Below are positions 27,001-35,242 of a stretch of DNA of 64,000 nt, piece after piece. The DNA comes from UBA12481 sp012523435 (GTDB taxonomy: Bacteria > Bacteroidota > Bacteroidia > Bacteroidales > UBA12481), in NCBI GenBank assembly GCA_028686135.1, contig JAQUCP010000001.1:186001-250000 (forward strand). Reading direction: 5' to 3'. The notes under the pieces are model-generated. The model was not told the DNA's origin. It ran no database searches and worked only from the letters and a program-made list of their open reading frames with translations. Position 1 is the first letter of the stretch, and every line of letters begins with the position of its first letter. The translations under genes and the position numbers were made by a program.

Positions 27001-28585
27001 TCATCAAATCCCAGGTCGGCAACGCTGGTGTTTGATTCGTCCCCTTGAGGAGTTTGAGGATCAGGGAAGGAGCATCAGACTCATTATCTTTGTTCACCTC
27101 ATTGGAAAACTCACCTACCCGGTACACCCTACCGCCCAGGGTATATTCGTACGCGACAGCCAGAATCTCATCAGAGTTAAGTGATTGATTAAGCGAGATA
27201 TAACCAAGCTTTGTATGGAGGAAATACTCCTCGGAATCAAGCTTCCTGGCATTCTCGATCTTCTCATAATCCTGGCCTCCCAAGAAGTTGTATGACGACA
27301 AGGGAGTTAAAACACTGGTAACGTTACCGATATTACGGATGCCGGAATAGTTATCCAGCATATTGCGGTACAGGTTATTCACATCATTATAGGGATTCTG
27401 ACCCGGCCCGACATACTCCACAAAATCAGGATTAAAGATGTTGGTATCACCGGGGGCAGCCCCTTCCGCTAGATCGAGAAAAGCAACAACGTTTCTGGAT
27501 TGATCGAACTTTCCAGATTTGTTGGTAATCCAGACCTCTATTTTGGTGATATTGATTCCGGAATTGATGATCGGGGTGTTTTTCAGGGCTTGGTCGTAGT
27601 TGTCACGAAAATACTGCGATAGAAAGAAGTGCTTGTTCGATTCGTATTCATCCGCCCGGATTTCGTATTCATTGGAGACTCCCCCACCCTCAACTTCAAT
27701 CGTTTGGGTTTTGCCCTCCTGCTGAGAGAAAACGCTGGTGATGGTCAGCCGGCCGAATTGCAGCTCAGTCTTGATCCCAAAGAGGCTTTGGCTACCGCTA
27801 ATCAGGGATCCCGAGAGGGGTAGGTTAACATTCCCGGCTTCCACTTTCTTAAGTATCTCATCCTCTTTACCGGTGTAGGCGATCTTGGTTCGGTTCTCGA
27901 AATCGAACGTGGCTTCCGTATTGTAACTAATACCGAGCTCCAGCTTGTCACCGATTTGTCCGGTGACGTTCATCATGATTTTATTATCAAAATCGAAGGT
28001 GGTATTTCGTCTCACCTTCTCCGGCAAATTGTTATTCTTGTTGTTATTGATCTGCACTCCGAAGATCAGCTCTGCCGATCCTTGGGGATTGATACTGATA
28101 GTGTTAGACCCAAAGATCCGGTCAAAAGCTTCGCCTCCGATATGAAGTTTAGGGATCAGACCTCCCTGGGAGCTAAAATTCTCGCCAGCCAGGCGTTGCC
28201 TCCAATAATCGGCTACCGACCGGTTTAAATCGTACTGGCGGTACTGGTCCTGCCGAAGGTAGTAGGGCTCGCTAAGCCTCAATGAACCAACATTTTGTTC
28301 AAACCGGTATTCGTTACTTTTCGGATCATACTCGATTTTTGAGCTATAATTTTTGGGATCATTCAGGAAAAGCGGTGATCGCAGTCGGGGTGCCTGAAAC
28401 GGTGAAGTTGTCAGGGGTGGTATGGGGTATCGCAGACGAATCAGGGAATCCGGATCTTGGCCATTCTGACGATTTTGATTCTGGTCACCGGTTGTCTGAG
28501 AGAAAGCCGACAAAGGCAACAAACAAATCAGGATCAACAGCCTGGCGGAAAGGATCAGGAGTTTTTCAAATTGTCGTAACGGCAT
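21062..28585 (-). CDS. sprA: Type IX secretion outer-membrane translocon protein SprA (SOV)
   Basis: This 2507-aa protein has an N-terminal signal peptide (residues 1-29, ending LPLSAFSQ) and the long beta-rich body typical of SprA, the very large outer-membrane barrel through which T9SS substrates cross. Recognisable stretches include GGEAFDRIFGSNTISINPQGSAELIFG near residue 150 and repeated segments such as DNKIMMNVTGQIGDKLELGISYN. The C-terminus ends in alternating hydrophobic residues with a final aromatic/hydrophobic strand (KVGFNIRFTLTQ), as in outer-membrane barrels. The protein is full length, with no frameshift. It lies 22 bases after ruvA. The M6 protease at 38.3-41.8 kb is a likely client. 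Confidence 0.96.
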   Translation of the reverse strand: MPLRQFEKLLILSARLLILICLLPLSAFSQTTGDQNQNRQNGQDPDSLIRLRYPIPPLTTSPFQAPRLRSPLFLNDPKNYSSKIEYDPKSNEYRFEQNVGSLRLSEPYYLRQDQYRQYDLNRSVADYWRQRLAGENFSSQGGLIPKLHIGGEAFDRIFGSNTISINPQGSAELIFGVQINNNKNNNLPEKVRRNTTFDFDNKIMMNVTGQIGDKLELGISYNTEATFDFENRTKIAYTGKEDEILKKVEAGNVNLPLSGSLISGSQSLFGIKTELQFGRLTITSVFSQQEGKTQTIEVEGGGVSNEYEIRADEYESNKHFFLSQYFRDNYDQALKNTPIINSGINITKIEVWITNKSGKFDQSRNVVAFLDLAEGAAPGDTNIFNPDFVEYVGPGQNPYNDVNNLYRNMLDNYSGIRNIGNVTSVLTPLSSYNFLGGQDYEKIENARKLDSEEYFLHTKLGYISLNQSLNSDEILAVAYEYTLGGRVYRVGEFSNEVNKDNESDAPSLILKLLKGTNQTPALPTWDLMMKNIYSLNTSRINAEDFRMEVYYQNDQAGTAINYIPEGAIEGEILLTVLNLDRLNSQLDPQPDGVFDFIDQLTVNASKGRIIFPVLEPFGSFLREKIEAGNPANREIADKYVFEELYTQTQNVARQTAEKNKFILRGSSRSASSSEIRLNAMNIPQGSVVVTAGGMQLNENTDYTVDYTMGTVQIINQGLLESGTPIKISLEDNSQFGIQSKAMLGTHMQYRVNKDFNIGGTILHLRERPLTNKVNIGDEPIANTIWGFNTNYRKEAPWLTQLIDKIPLIQTKERSMVTFTGEFAHLIPGHSNVVNSGADKTDKGGESLIDDFEGSEVTITLKQKQNWVLSSTPYGQPDLFPEAALSNDLAYGYNRAKLAWYHIDPLFLRNNSATPSHIAGNPEEQNSHYVREIREQEIFPYKESPNSIPTYLQILNVAFYPRERGPYNYDTRQSAYSAGLNNDGTLRAPDTRWGGIMSSLYTNDFEAANVEYLEFWLMDPYVEDEKRNIQRDDLEPVLMFNLGSISEDILKDGRKAFENGLNGQETLNYVDTTAWGRVPVAQSFVNAFDNDPQARESQDVGLDGLNNEDERSFFANYLDSLMGIVDPSAPLYEEMLNDPSGDDFQYFRGSTYDALQLGILDRYKKFNGLERNSLTSEQSTEPFPTQSTNLPDVEDINMDNTLNESESYFQYKVSMRPDDLQVGRNFITDAIVGKNKEGDPVTWYQFKVPIYEPDKVIGGIQDFKSIRFIRMFLKGFSDEVILRFATLELVKGEWRKYNLSLLEGSEHLTTPEYTRAKYEVSAVNIEENGNRFPVNYVLPPGITRTTDPTNPQMIQKNEQSIEMKVTDLEDGDARAAYLNRAIDMRQYKKLKMFVHAEAIDETQLADNDLRAFIRIGADYTKNYYEYEIPLKLTPHLTPPAKYDQLSFADRSIVWPAENEFVVALELFQQIKQLRNDEIRRESSQITQETLYEMMDGLNRVIVVGNPSLGNVRTIMIGIRNPSKSNNPNYDDGLPKTGIVWFNELRLTDFDESGGWAANARLNATLADLGNISLAGSSSVPGFGSIDKRVQDRSKEEIIQYDVSTSLQLGKFFPKNFGVQFPVYLGFSEVKRNPQYNPLDPDIPLQAALDNAASRDERDSILFAAQDYNRRKSINFTNVRLEPGSPNTRREPKIYSISNWSLSYSFNETFARNIKTESNLNKSYNGVISYVFSGNPKPWEPLKKSKALDAPAFRIIRELNLYPQPSMIRFQTNMARRYSELQLRNVANPGYKLEPTYNKNFNWTRNFDFRWDLTRALKVEFNSNNIARIDEPDGAIQKGELDYEQKRDSIWQNILSFGRPVQYHHSVITSYSLPLNKIPLFNWLTANAAYRVDYDWSAGPLTADTVQLGNMVQNAGNFQLNGSANMQNLYNKIGYLKKIDDKYKRAQTATQAKPTRTVRFEADKINVKEGQPKVIIHDLMTQDVSVKFFDQNNRVMETEVAVVNDRRITITAPLDVNGGRIEVEGVVEVRENPLIFITENFLRILMGVKTLSLNYSMDNGTLLPGFMPVPQFAGQTSYNGLLSPGLGFAFGLQDNGFGDFAADQMWLTTDSTLNQAYTVSRNQGFQFRASVEPLTDLRIEITASHSMNRNQEQFYYYAGDERFNVESQMFSGTFSMSYLSIGSAFEKLPKEGENLRSASFERFKNNRNVISRRLAEQRLANQVTGSPIYDPELDAFPGYTSGYGPTSQEVIIPAFLAAYSNKNPESINLTAMPGVLSMLPNWRVQFSGLRKSEFVKKFFRNLNVIHAYRSSYSVGTYSTNLFYNPDEVDGLNYIRDVQENFLPEREIGAISISEQLSPLISFDAQLVNSLQARVEIKKTRNLSLSLNNNQLMENRTNELVIGTGYQFQNVPITIMAGGSQRKFTSDLDLRLDLSYRDNRMIMRKLEEDLDKLTSGQQVITIKMTADYRLSSRFNLRFYFDQVINEPLVTLSYPTSNTKVGFNIRFTLTQ

Positions 28586-28607
28586 ATTGACTATCCGGTA
28601 GGTGCGA

Positions 28608-29195
28608 TTAAAGTTTTTTTAAGGCCAGCTTGACTAACTGTTCCGCACCGATATCCGGTGCTTCCCCCAGGATCTGATCCAGGGCCTTCCCTGACTCATT
28701 CCGGGCAAAGCCAAGCATAACTAATGCTGATAACGCTTCATCCCTTGAGGTATTGCCTGTTGCGGGTAAAATTCCCCCAGCTTCACCGGTCTTACCAATC
28801 TTATCGCGCAACTCAATAATCAGCCGCTGGGCAGTTTTTATACCCACACCTTTTACACTTTTAAGTGCAGGTACGTTATCAGTCTGAATTGCTCTGCGGA
28901 CATCAGCAGTAGAAAGGGAAGAAAGCATCATTCGCGCGGTATTGGGACCGATTCCGGAAACGCTGATTAACAGCCGAAAGATTTCCCGTTCCTCACGCGT
29001 ATGAAACCCGTAAAGTAGATGGGTATCCTCCCTAATAATCTCCTCGATCCACAAATGGGCCTCTTCCTTATCCCTAAGGGGAGAATAGGTTTGAAGGGAA
29101 ATCTGAATCTGATAGCCGATCCCACCGATGCTTATCACCGCCATCGCTGGAGTCAGTTCAGTCAGTTTGCCATTAATGAACTCATATACAGCCAT
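28608..29195 (-). CDS. ruvA: Holliday junction branch migration protein RuvA
   Basis: RuvA (195 aa) forms the tetramer that holds Holliday junctions and recruits the RuvB motor. The N-terminal OB domain (about 1-62) contains YEFINGKLTELTPAMAVISIGGIGYQI. Two helix-hairpin-helix motifs follow, LISVSGIGPNTARMMLS and LKSVKGVGIKTAQRLIIEL, and the C-terminal RuvB-binding domain begins near 145 (RDEALSALVMLGF). The gene lies 18 bases after pdxA and 22 bases before sprA, on one transcript with pepA and pdxA. Confidence 0.96.
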   Translation of the reverse strand: MAVYEFINGKLTELTPAMAVISIGGIGYQIQISLQTYSPLRDKEEAHLWIEEIIREDTHLLYGFHTREEREIFRLLISVSGIGPNTARMMLSSLSTADVRRAIQTDNVPALKSVKGVGIKTAQRLIIELRDKIGKTGEAGGILPATGNTSRDEALSALVMLGFARNESGKALDQILGEAPDIGAEQLVKLALKKL

Positions 29196-29213
29196 CAGGA
29201 TATCTTTTGGTGA

Positions 29214-30251
29214 TTACTGTGCCTGCATGGCATTCTTCCGGAGATCCCGGTTTGCTTTCCGGTTGTTATAAATATCCACTGCCAGGTAAATGGCCTGACG
29301 CATTGAATTAGCGCTCGCTTTATCCCTGCCTGCAATCTCATAGCCGGTGCCATGCGCAGGGGAAGTCCTAACCACCGGCAATCCGGCGGTATAATTCACT
29401 CCGGTATCGAAGGAGAGTGCTTTGAAGGGTGCAAGCCCCTGGTCGTGATACATGGCCAAAACAGCATCAAAGTTCTGATAAACACCAGACCCGAAGTACC
29501 CATCAGCAGCATAAGGACCAAGCGCCATGATACCCTCCTGGCGCACCGCTTCAAGAGCAGGGGTAATTATTGTCTCCTCCTCATTCCCAATTAATCCCTG
29601 ATCACTCGCGTGAGGATTCAGCCCCAGAACCGCAATCCTCGGCCTACGAATTCCGAAATCATTGATCAGAGATTGGCTCAAAACGCGCAATTTCCTGACA
29701 ATCAAATCCTTTGTTAAAAGTTCAGCCACATTAGCCAGCGGGACATGCCCGGTAGCCACAGCCACCTTCAAACCATCGCTGACCATCAGCATGAGAACAT
29801 CAGGGGATTCGAACTTGTCTTGCAGGTATTCGGTATGACCAGCGAAGGAGAAATCTTTGCTTTGAATGGTGGATTTGTTTATTGGGGAGGTGATGAGCAC
29901 GTCGATCTGTCGTTCAGAAAGATCATTAACCGCCATCTCCAGGGAGATAAAGGCAGCTTCTCCAGCATATGGGGAAGGTTTGCCAAGTTCCACTCTGACA
30001 TTATCATCCAGGCAATTGACCAGGTTAGCTCGTTTCATGTTGGCTTCCCGGGCACTGTTGATGCTATTCAGGCTAAAGTTGGGAATATTGAGAGCTTTTC
30101 TGTGGTAGGCAAACACTTTAGGGGATCCGTACACGATTGGAGTACAGACTTCTAACATTCGAGGATCAAGCAATGCCTTGATAATCACCTCGTAACCAAC
30201 TCCATTGATATCTCCTTGGGTTATCCCGGCCACAATTTTTGAATCTTCCAT
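29214..30251 (-). CDS. pdxA: 4-hydroxythreonine-4-phosphate dehydrogenase
   Basis: PdxA oxidises 4-phosphohydroxy-L-threonine in the DXP-dependent route to pyridoxal phosphate. The 345-aa protein begins with GITQGDINGVGYEVIIKAL, has metal-ligand segments SFAGHTEYLQ and AMYHDQGLAPFKAL, and has the C-terminal TSPAHGTGYEIAGRDKA, all family signatures. It lies 5 bases after pepA and 18 bases before ruvA. The deoxyxylulose 5-phosphate reductoisomerase gene dxr, at 35.2 kb, uses the same precursor pool in the isoprenoid branch. Confidence 0.96.
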   Translation of the reverse strand: MEDSKIVAGITQGDINGVGYEVIIKALLDPRMLEVCTPIVYGSPKVFAYHRKALNIPNFSLNSINSAREANMKRANLVNCLDDNVRVELGKPSPYAGEAAFISLEMAVNDLSERQIDVLITSPINKSTIQSKDFSFAGHTEYLQDKFESPDVLMLMVSDGLKVAVATGHVPLANVAELLTKDLIVRKLRVLSQSLINDFGIRRPRIAVLGLNPHASDQGLIGNEEETIITPALEAVRQEGIMALGPYAADGYFGSGVYQNFDAVLAMYHDQGLAPFKALSFDTGVNYTAGLPVVRTSPAHGTGYEIAGRDKASANSMRQAIYLAVDIYNNRKANRDLRKNAMQAQ

Positions 30252-30256
30252 TTTAT

Positions 30257-31696
30257 CTAATTATTCAGATAATTATTTCTGATGAATTCTATCAGCAAAC
30301 GCACACCAACACCGGTAGCTCCCACTCCGCGATAGCTGTCTCGTGTTGGATTATAAGCAGTTCCAGCAATATCCATATGAATCCATGGATAAGAAGTGAA
30401 ATATTCCAGGAATTTTCCAGCGGTGATAGCACCGGCCAATCTTCCGCCAATATTTTTCAGGTCGGCAATTTCTGACTCCAGCATTTTGCCATAATCGGCC
30501 CACAAGGGGAATTGCACCACGCGCTCCATGGTTTGGAAACCTGCCTCATCAAGCTTGCGGAACAGCTCTTGGGGAGCGGTTCCCATGACAGCTGTGGCGA
30601 GTGGTCCCAAGGCAACCTGGGCTGCTCCTGTCAGGGTGGCTAGGTCGATCACCAATCCCGGTTGGTATCGTTTGGCATAAAGCAATGCATCGGCCAAGAT
30701 CAGGCGGCCTTCAGCATCGCAGTTCAGCACCTCAACCGTTGTTCCATCCTGATACTTAATAACATCACCCGGAACATAGGCGTTACCATCCGGGCGGTTA
30801 TCCGTTGCCGGGATCAGGGCGATAGTTTTAACCGGAATATTGAGCCGCGCCAAGGCTAATATGGTCCCCGCAACAGCAGCTGCACCGGCCATATCAATCT
30901 TCATCTCATCCATACTATTGGGGGTTGGCTTCAAACTCAAACCGCCCGTGTCAAACATCACGCCCTTCCCTATGAGGACCAAGGGTGATTCATTGACTGG
31001 TTTTTCCGGGTCCCAAGTCATGATGATAAACCGTGGCGGATCGATGCTTCCCTTATTAACAGCCAGCAGTCCAGCCATTTTTAGCGCCTCAATTTTGGCT
31101 TTATCATAAACCTCTACCGCCAACCCTGCTTCTGTTCCTACCTGCTTCAATTCTTCCGCTAGGCGAGAGGCTGTCAGCCAGGATAGAGGCTCATTAACCA
31201 GATCCCTTGTAAAGAATACAGCTTCAGCCGTTATTTGTAATTCATTGATAATCTGAGAGCTCAGACCATAAACCCCCACTTTCTCAAGACTTAGCTTTTT
31301 GTTGCTTTGCTTGGAAAAATATTTCAGAAACTGGTAACTAGCCAGAAGCATACCTTCTAGCAAGCATATAGCAAGTTCTTGGTTAGGAGCCTGGTTGATC
31401 AACAGGGCTTCTTTCCATTTCAGCTGACCGGCGAGGATGATGATCTCAGCGCCGGATTTTCTGAGCGACTCCATCAACCCCAGATCCTTTTCTCTGGCAT
31501 CAGGAACTACCACCAAATCCATCCGGTCGAAGTGATTGACCTGGACAAGCTGCATAGATTCGGTCAGGCTTTTATCCAGATAAGCCTTTTGGGCGGGTGT
31601 CCAATCATATTCCAGGGCATCCTCCCGGCTCCCAAAAAACAGGATCCGGTTGAGGCTGGGATCTATCGTATCACAGTGATATGAAATGAGTGCCAT
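30257..31696 (-). CDS. pepA: Leucyl aminopeptidase, family M17
   Basis: A 479-aa M17 aminopeptidase that removes N-terminal residues from peptides using two metal ions. Catalytic segments are GKGVMFDTGGLSLKPTPNSM (with the metal ligand Asp), KIDMAGAAAV, and NCDAEGRLILADALLYA, where the common form is NTDAEGRL. The N-terminal 150 residues are the variable macro-like domain. It has no signal peptide, so it is cytosolic. It is first in the pepA-pdxA-ruvA-sprA group. A -7-like TATTTTCG occurs just upstream, with one mismatch. Confidence 0.94.
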   Translation of the reverse strand: MALISYHCDTIDPSLNRILFFGSREDALEYDWTPAQKAYLDKSLTESMQLVQVNHFDRMDLVVVPDAREKDLGLMESLRKSGAEIIILAGQLKWKEALLINQAPNQELAICLLEGMLLASYQFLKYFSKQSNKKLSLEKVGVYGLSSQIINELQITAEAVFFTRDLVNEPLSWLTASRLAEELKQVGTEAGLAVEVYDKAKIEALKMAGLLAVNKGSIDPPRFIIMTWDPEKPVNESPLVLIGKGVMFDTGGLSLKPTPNSMDEMKIDMAGAAAVAGTILALARLNIPVKTIALIPATDNRPDGNAYVPGDVIKYQDGTTVEVLNCDAEGRLILADALLYAKRYQPGLVIDLATLTGAAQVALGPLATAVMGTAPQELFRKLDEAGFQTMERVVQFPLWADYGKMLESEIADLKNIGGRLAGAITAGKFLEYFTSYPWIHMDIAGTAYNPTRDSYRGVGATGVGVRLLIEFIRNNYLNN

Positions 31697-31793
31697 AAGC
31701 CACGAAAATAAGTTTGTAAAGTTAAAAAAAACTAGGGCATACCGACGATCAACCTTACAATTAGCCTAACTTGCGAGCCAGAGTAGGCATCAA

Positions 31794-32885
31794 ATGAACT
31801 ATACAGAAGAGATACTCAACAGAGCAAGGGAAGGAGCCCCTCCGGATTTTGATGAAGCCCTTCACTTATACACACATGCTGGCGACGGAGAGTTAATGGA
31901 GGCAGCCCATGCCATTAGGATGGAGCTTAACCCGACGATGGAAGTAGGTTGGATCATCGACAGAAATGTCAACATCACCAATGTCTGTGTTTCGTTCTGT
32001 AAATTCTGCAATTTCTGCCGCAAGAGTGCTGATGAGGATGCCTATGTGACTACCCTCGACCAGTATCGTGAAAAGATCGAACATCTGTTTCGACTGGGAG
32101 GGCGCCAGTTACTTTTACAGGGTGGTTTGCACCCTAAACTGGGGCTAGATTTCTACACTGAACTGTTCAGCCGACTCAAAGCAGAATATCCCGAACTCAG
32201 GCTTCATGCGTTGGGACCGCCTGAGATTGCGCACATCGCAAGATTAGAAAAAGCTGATTATCAAACAGTTTTAACTAAACTTATTGATGCTGGCCTCGAC
32301 TCCCTGCCAGGAGCAGGAGCGGAGATTCTGGTTGACAGAGTAAGGAAGATAGTTTCCCCCGGAAAATGCAGTGCAGAGGAGTGGCTGGAGGTGATGCGTG
32401 TAGCACACCGCATGGATCTTCCAACCTCAGCAACGATGATGTTTGGTCATGTAGAGACGATAGAAGAACGTCTTGAGCATATGATCCGACTTCGTCAGCT
32501 GCAGTCGGAAAAGCCAGCTGAAAGTCGGGGTTTTCTCAACTTTGTTGCGTGGCCGTTTATGGATGAAGGGACTGTTTTGCGGAACCGATTGGGCATTCGC
32601 AACACGGTAGATTCCCGTACGTATATCAGGACGATTGCTTTGGCGCGGATCATTCTAAACAACATTCCGGCCATTCAGGCATCATGGTTAACGGTGGGCA
32701 AAACCATCGGGCAGCTTTGTCTGCATGCCGGAGCCAATGATTTTGGGTCGGTCATGATTGAAGAGCATGTCGTTTCTGCAGCCGGAGCCAATCATACCTT
32801 TGATGCCAAGGGCATTCAGCAGGCTATCCGTGAAGCGGGTTTTATCCCGCGACAGCGAAACCAGCTCTTTGAGTGGGTAGATTAG
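31794..32885 (+). CDS. mqnC: Cyclic dehypoxanthine futalosine synthase (radical SAM)
   Basis: MqnC is a radical SAM enzyme of the futalosine pathway to menaquinone; it cyclises dehypoxanthine futalosine. The cluster motif CxxxCxxC is Cys65, Cys69 and Cys72 in ITNVCVSFCKFC, with one extra cysteine at 75, where relatives have FYRK. Typical segments are GLDSLPGAGAEILVDRVRKIVSP, TSATMMFGHVET and GANDFGSVMIEEHVVSAAGANH. Length is 363 aa, normal. Relatives MqnE and CofH share the fold; the IEEHVVSAAG and GAEIL motifs favour MqnC. No other mqn gene is in the window. The end overlaps the convergent DUF4837 gene by 4 bases. Confidence 0.9.
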   Translation: MNYTEEILNRAREGAPPDFDEALHLYTHAGDGELMEAAHAIRMELNPTMEVGWIIDRNVNITNVCVSFCKFCNFCRKSADEDAYVTTLDQYREKIEHLFRLGGRQLLLQGGLHPKLGLDFYTELFSRLKAEYPELRLHALGPPEIAHIARLEKADYQTVLTKLIDAGLDSLPGAGAEILVDRVRKIVSPGKCSAEEWLEVMRVAHRMDLPTSATMMFGHVETIEERLEHMIRLRQLQSEKPAESRGFLNFVAWPFMDEGTVLRNRLGIRNTVDSRTYIRTIALARIILNNIPAIQASWLTVGKTIGQLCLHAGANDFGSVMIEEHVVSAAGANHTFDAKGIQQAIREAGFIPRQRNQLFEWVD

Positions 32886-33889
32886 TCGGGAAACCGAATA
32901 GTTTTGAGGATGCTCTCAACCTTCCGGATGTGGTTACGCTTATTGGTTCTGGGAGCATAAACAAACCCAAAAGTGGTAACCAACCGGTCGCGTTTTTCAT
33001 CCACCAATGTCCAGGATACAAATGGTCCACCCATAAATGCACCTTCCGTCTCCCATAATCCCTTCAGTTCCCTAACGTAAACACTGTCCAGGGTAAAAGC
33101 CCGGGTGCTGATGGGATAATCCAGTTCCAAGGCCATATAGGAACCAGTGGCAGGTCCCGGAACCCGAGGCTTCATATATTGATCAATGGAGGTGACCAAC
33201 CGATTGTATTCCAGCTGGGATTCATCCGTATAGGGGGTCGACCAGATCAGGACACCTTGGATAATATCCTGGGGATCATACTGTACCCAGATAAAGTTAC
33301 CTGTATCTATCCTAGCCTCAAATCCTTTGGGGAAGGCGATATCAATCTGATGCTTGGAGGATAACTGGGTAGCGAGAGGCACATTCTGATATCGGCGGTT
33401 GAATGCTGCCTGGCGGTCCACCTCTCCCTCACGGAAAGTATTCACTATTATTTCCCTGTTCTCTTCAATCAGTTGCATAAACGACTCTTTATCAGGAGCA
33501 TGAAGGCGCATCAGGTACTGATCGGCAGCCCAATAATCTTTTACTGCAATGATCTCAGCCTTAGTGATATGGGGACCGATTTCCGTCAGGATTAAGTTTC
33601 TGGCAGGCCGGATCATATTACCGAAAGCAGTTGGTGGAATATGAATCAGGTCGAACATTGGTTCAGCCCCTTCCATACCTGTTTGGGGCAGGGATGGTTC
33701 ATCCTGGGTGAGTATTCTGACCAGGGAATCTCCGATAGCACCTTTGTAAAAATCATCAGCCAGAACGAGGATAAGTTCTCCTGGTCGACCGGTGCAAGGG
33801 GGCAAGGTCACCCCCTTTCGATTTGAGCATGAAACCATTGTCCCAAGAATCAGAACACTCAGGATAAAGAAATTAGCAACTCGTTTCAT
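32882..33889 (-). CDS. DUF4837 family lipoprotein
   Basis: A 335-aa lipoprotein with a type II signal peptide (hydrophobic 8-19, lipobox ending at Cys21 in GTMVSC). The body matches DUF4837, a Bacteroidota family of unknown function: GRPGELILVLADDFYKG, NMIRPARNLILTEIG, KDYWAADQYLMRLHAP and FIWVQYDP. It probably sits at the cell envelope facing the periplasm or surface. It is last in the group M23 peptidase-dxr-rseP-DUF4837, 8 bases after rseP, which hints at envelope maintenance; no enzyme motif is seen. Confidence 0.85.
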   Translation of the reverse strand: MKRVANFFILSVLILGTMVSCSNRKGVTLPPCTGRPGELILVLADDFYKGAIGDSLVRILTQDEPSLPQTGMEGAEPMFDLIHIPPTAFGNMIRPARNLILTEIGPHITKAEIIAVKDYWAADQYLMRLHAPDKESFMQLIEENREIIVNTFREGEVDRQAAFNRRYQNVPLATQLSSKHQIDIAFPKGFEARIDTGNFIWVQYDPQDIIQGVLIWSTPYTDESQLEYNRLVTSIDQYMKPRVPGPATGSYMALELDYPISTRAFTLDSVYVRELKGLWETEGAFMGGPFVSWTLVDEKRDRLVTTFGFVYAPRTNKRNHIRKVESILKTIRFPD

Positions 33890-33897
33890 GGTTAAAT

Positions 33898-35229
33898 CTA
33901 TTTGGTGAATAGTTTAAGAATGTCATTTCCGTTGGCGTAGATCACCAGACTCAACAGGACAAGCATACCGATAATCTGAGCGACCTCCATGAATTTCTCC
34001 CCCGGTTTTCGTCCGGTGATAATTTCAAACAGCAGGAACAGCACGTGCCCGCCGTCAAGTGCTGGAATCGGTAAAATATTGACGACAGCCAGCATAATTG
34101 AGAGGAAGGCCGTCATATTCCAGAATGTCAACCAGTTCCACGAAGATGGGAAAATATTTCCAATAGCGATGAAACCTCCGACCGATTTATACGCTTTTGT
34201 CTCGGGAGAGAAGATCAGTTTAAGGTCTTTGAGGTAGGAGGAGATCATTTTGACTCCTTTTGAAACTCCTGCGGGGATAGATTGAAAAAAGCTATAACGG
34301 ATCTCTTTCAGATTAAAAAATGAGAGGGCAGCAACCGGGTAAACACCGATTTTCCCTGTTTCGGGCACTAGCATGGGGAACGAGAGTTGTTGTCCCTCTC
34401 GCTCCACCAGGACGTTGACAGAATCGCCGGCGTGTTTTTGTAACTCCATGGCAAACAGGTAGAAATAGGGATATTCTGAGCCATTAAAGCCCATCAGGCG
34501 GTCGCCCGGTTTCATCCCCGACTGCTCTGCAGGGGATCCCTTTTCAAAGCGTTCAGCCACAAATGGGAAGGCGATATAGATAAACCCCTTTTTCTCTCTC
34601 ATCAGTTGCAGGTATTCAGCCACAAAATTATCCGGGACAGGGATATCGATTTTTTCACCCTGGCGGTCCACCTGAATGGATTGGGCTCCTTTGTAGACAA
34701 TCTGCGGGATCAGGTCATCAAAATCCTCGATGGTCTGATGGTCCAAGGTCAGGATCTTATCGCCATGCTGCAGTCCCATATCCAGCGCAAGACTATCGCA
34801 CACGATGCCATATTTAGCCTCCTCGAGGGGAAGATACTTTTCACCCCAAGCCATCAGGACCATGGAGTAGATCAGAAAAGCAAACAAGACGTTAAACAGG
34901 ACTCCTCCGAGCATAATAAGCAGTCGTTGGCCGGAGGGCTTTGATCGAAACTCCCAGGGTTTAGGCTCCTGTTTCATTGCCTCTTTGTCCATCGATTCAT
35001 CGATCATACCTGAGATCTTGACGTATCCTCCCAGGGGTATCCAACCAACACCATACTCGGTTTCGCCGCGCTTAAACTTGAACAGAGAGAACCAAGGGTC
35101 AAAAAACAGATAGAATTTCTCTACTCTGGTTTTAAAGATTCGGGCAAAGATGAAATGGCCAAACTCATGAATGATGACCAGGATAGAAAGACTCAGTATC
35201 AGTTGGGCTGCTTTTACAAGAAAAACCAT
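33898..35229 (-). CDS. rseP: RIP metalloprotease RseP (site-2 protease)
   Basis: An inner-membrane zinc protease of 443 aa that cuts transmembrane segments, such as anti-sigma factors. The zinc motif HEFGH (residues 21-25) lies in the first membrane helix and the second ligand motif is in IPALDGGHVLF near the C-terminus. Between them lie PDZ-type regions (e.g. GSPAEQSGMKPGDRLMGFNG) and further membrane helices. It is 13 bases after dxr, as in many Bacteroidota, and 8 bases before the DUF4837 gene. Confidence 0.95.
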   Translation of the reverse strand: MVFLVKAAQLILSLSILVIIHEFGHFIFARIFKTRVEKFYLFFDPWFSLFKFKRGETEYGVGWIPLGGYVKISGMIDESMDKEAMKQEPKPWEFRSKPSGQRLLIMLGGVLFNVLFAFLIYSMVLMAWGEKYLPLEEAKYGIVCDSLALDMGLQHGDKILTLDHQTIEDFDDLIPQIVYKGAQSIQVDRQGEKIDIPVPDNFVAEYLQLMREKKGFIYIAFPFVAERFEKGSPAEQSGMKPGDRLMGFNGSEYPYFYLFAMELQKHAGDSVNVLVEREGQQLSFPMLVPETGKIGVYPVAALSFFNLKEIRYSFFQSIPAGVSKGVKMISSYLKDLKLIFSPETKAYKSVGGFIAIGNIFPSSWNWLTFWNMTAFLSIMLAVVNILPIPALDGGHVLFLLFEIITGRKPGEKFMEVAQIIGMLVLLSLVIYANGNDILKLFTK

Positions 35230-35242
35230 GGTTCACAGTTAG

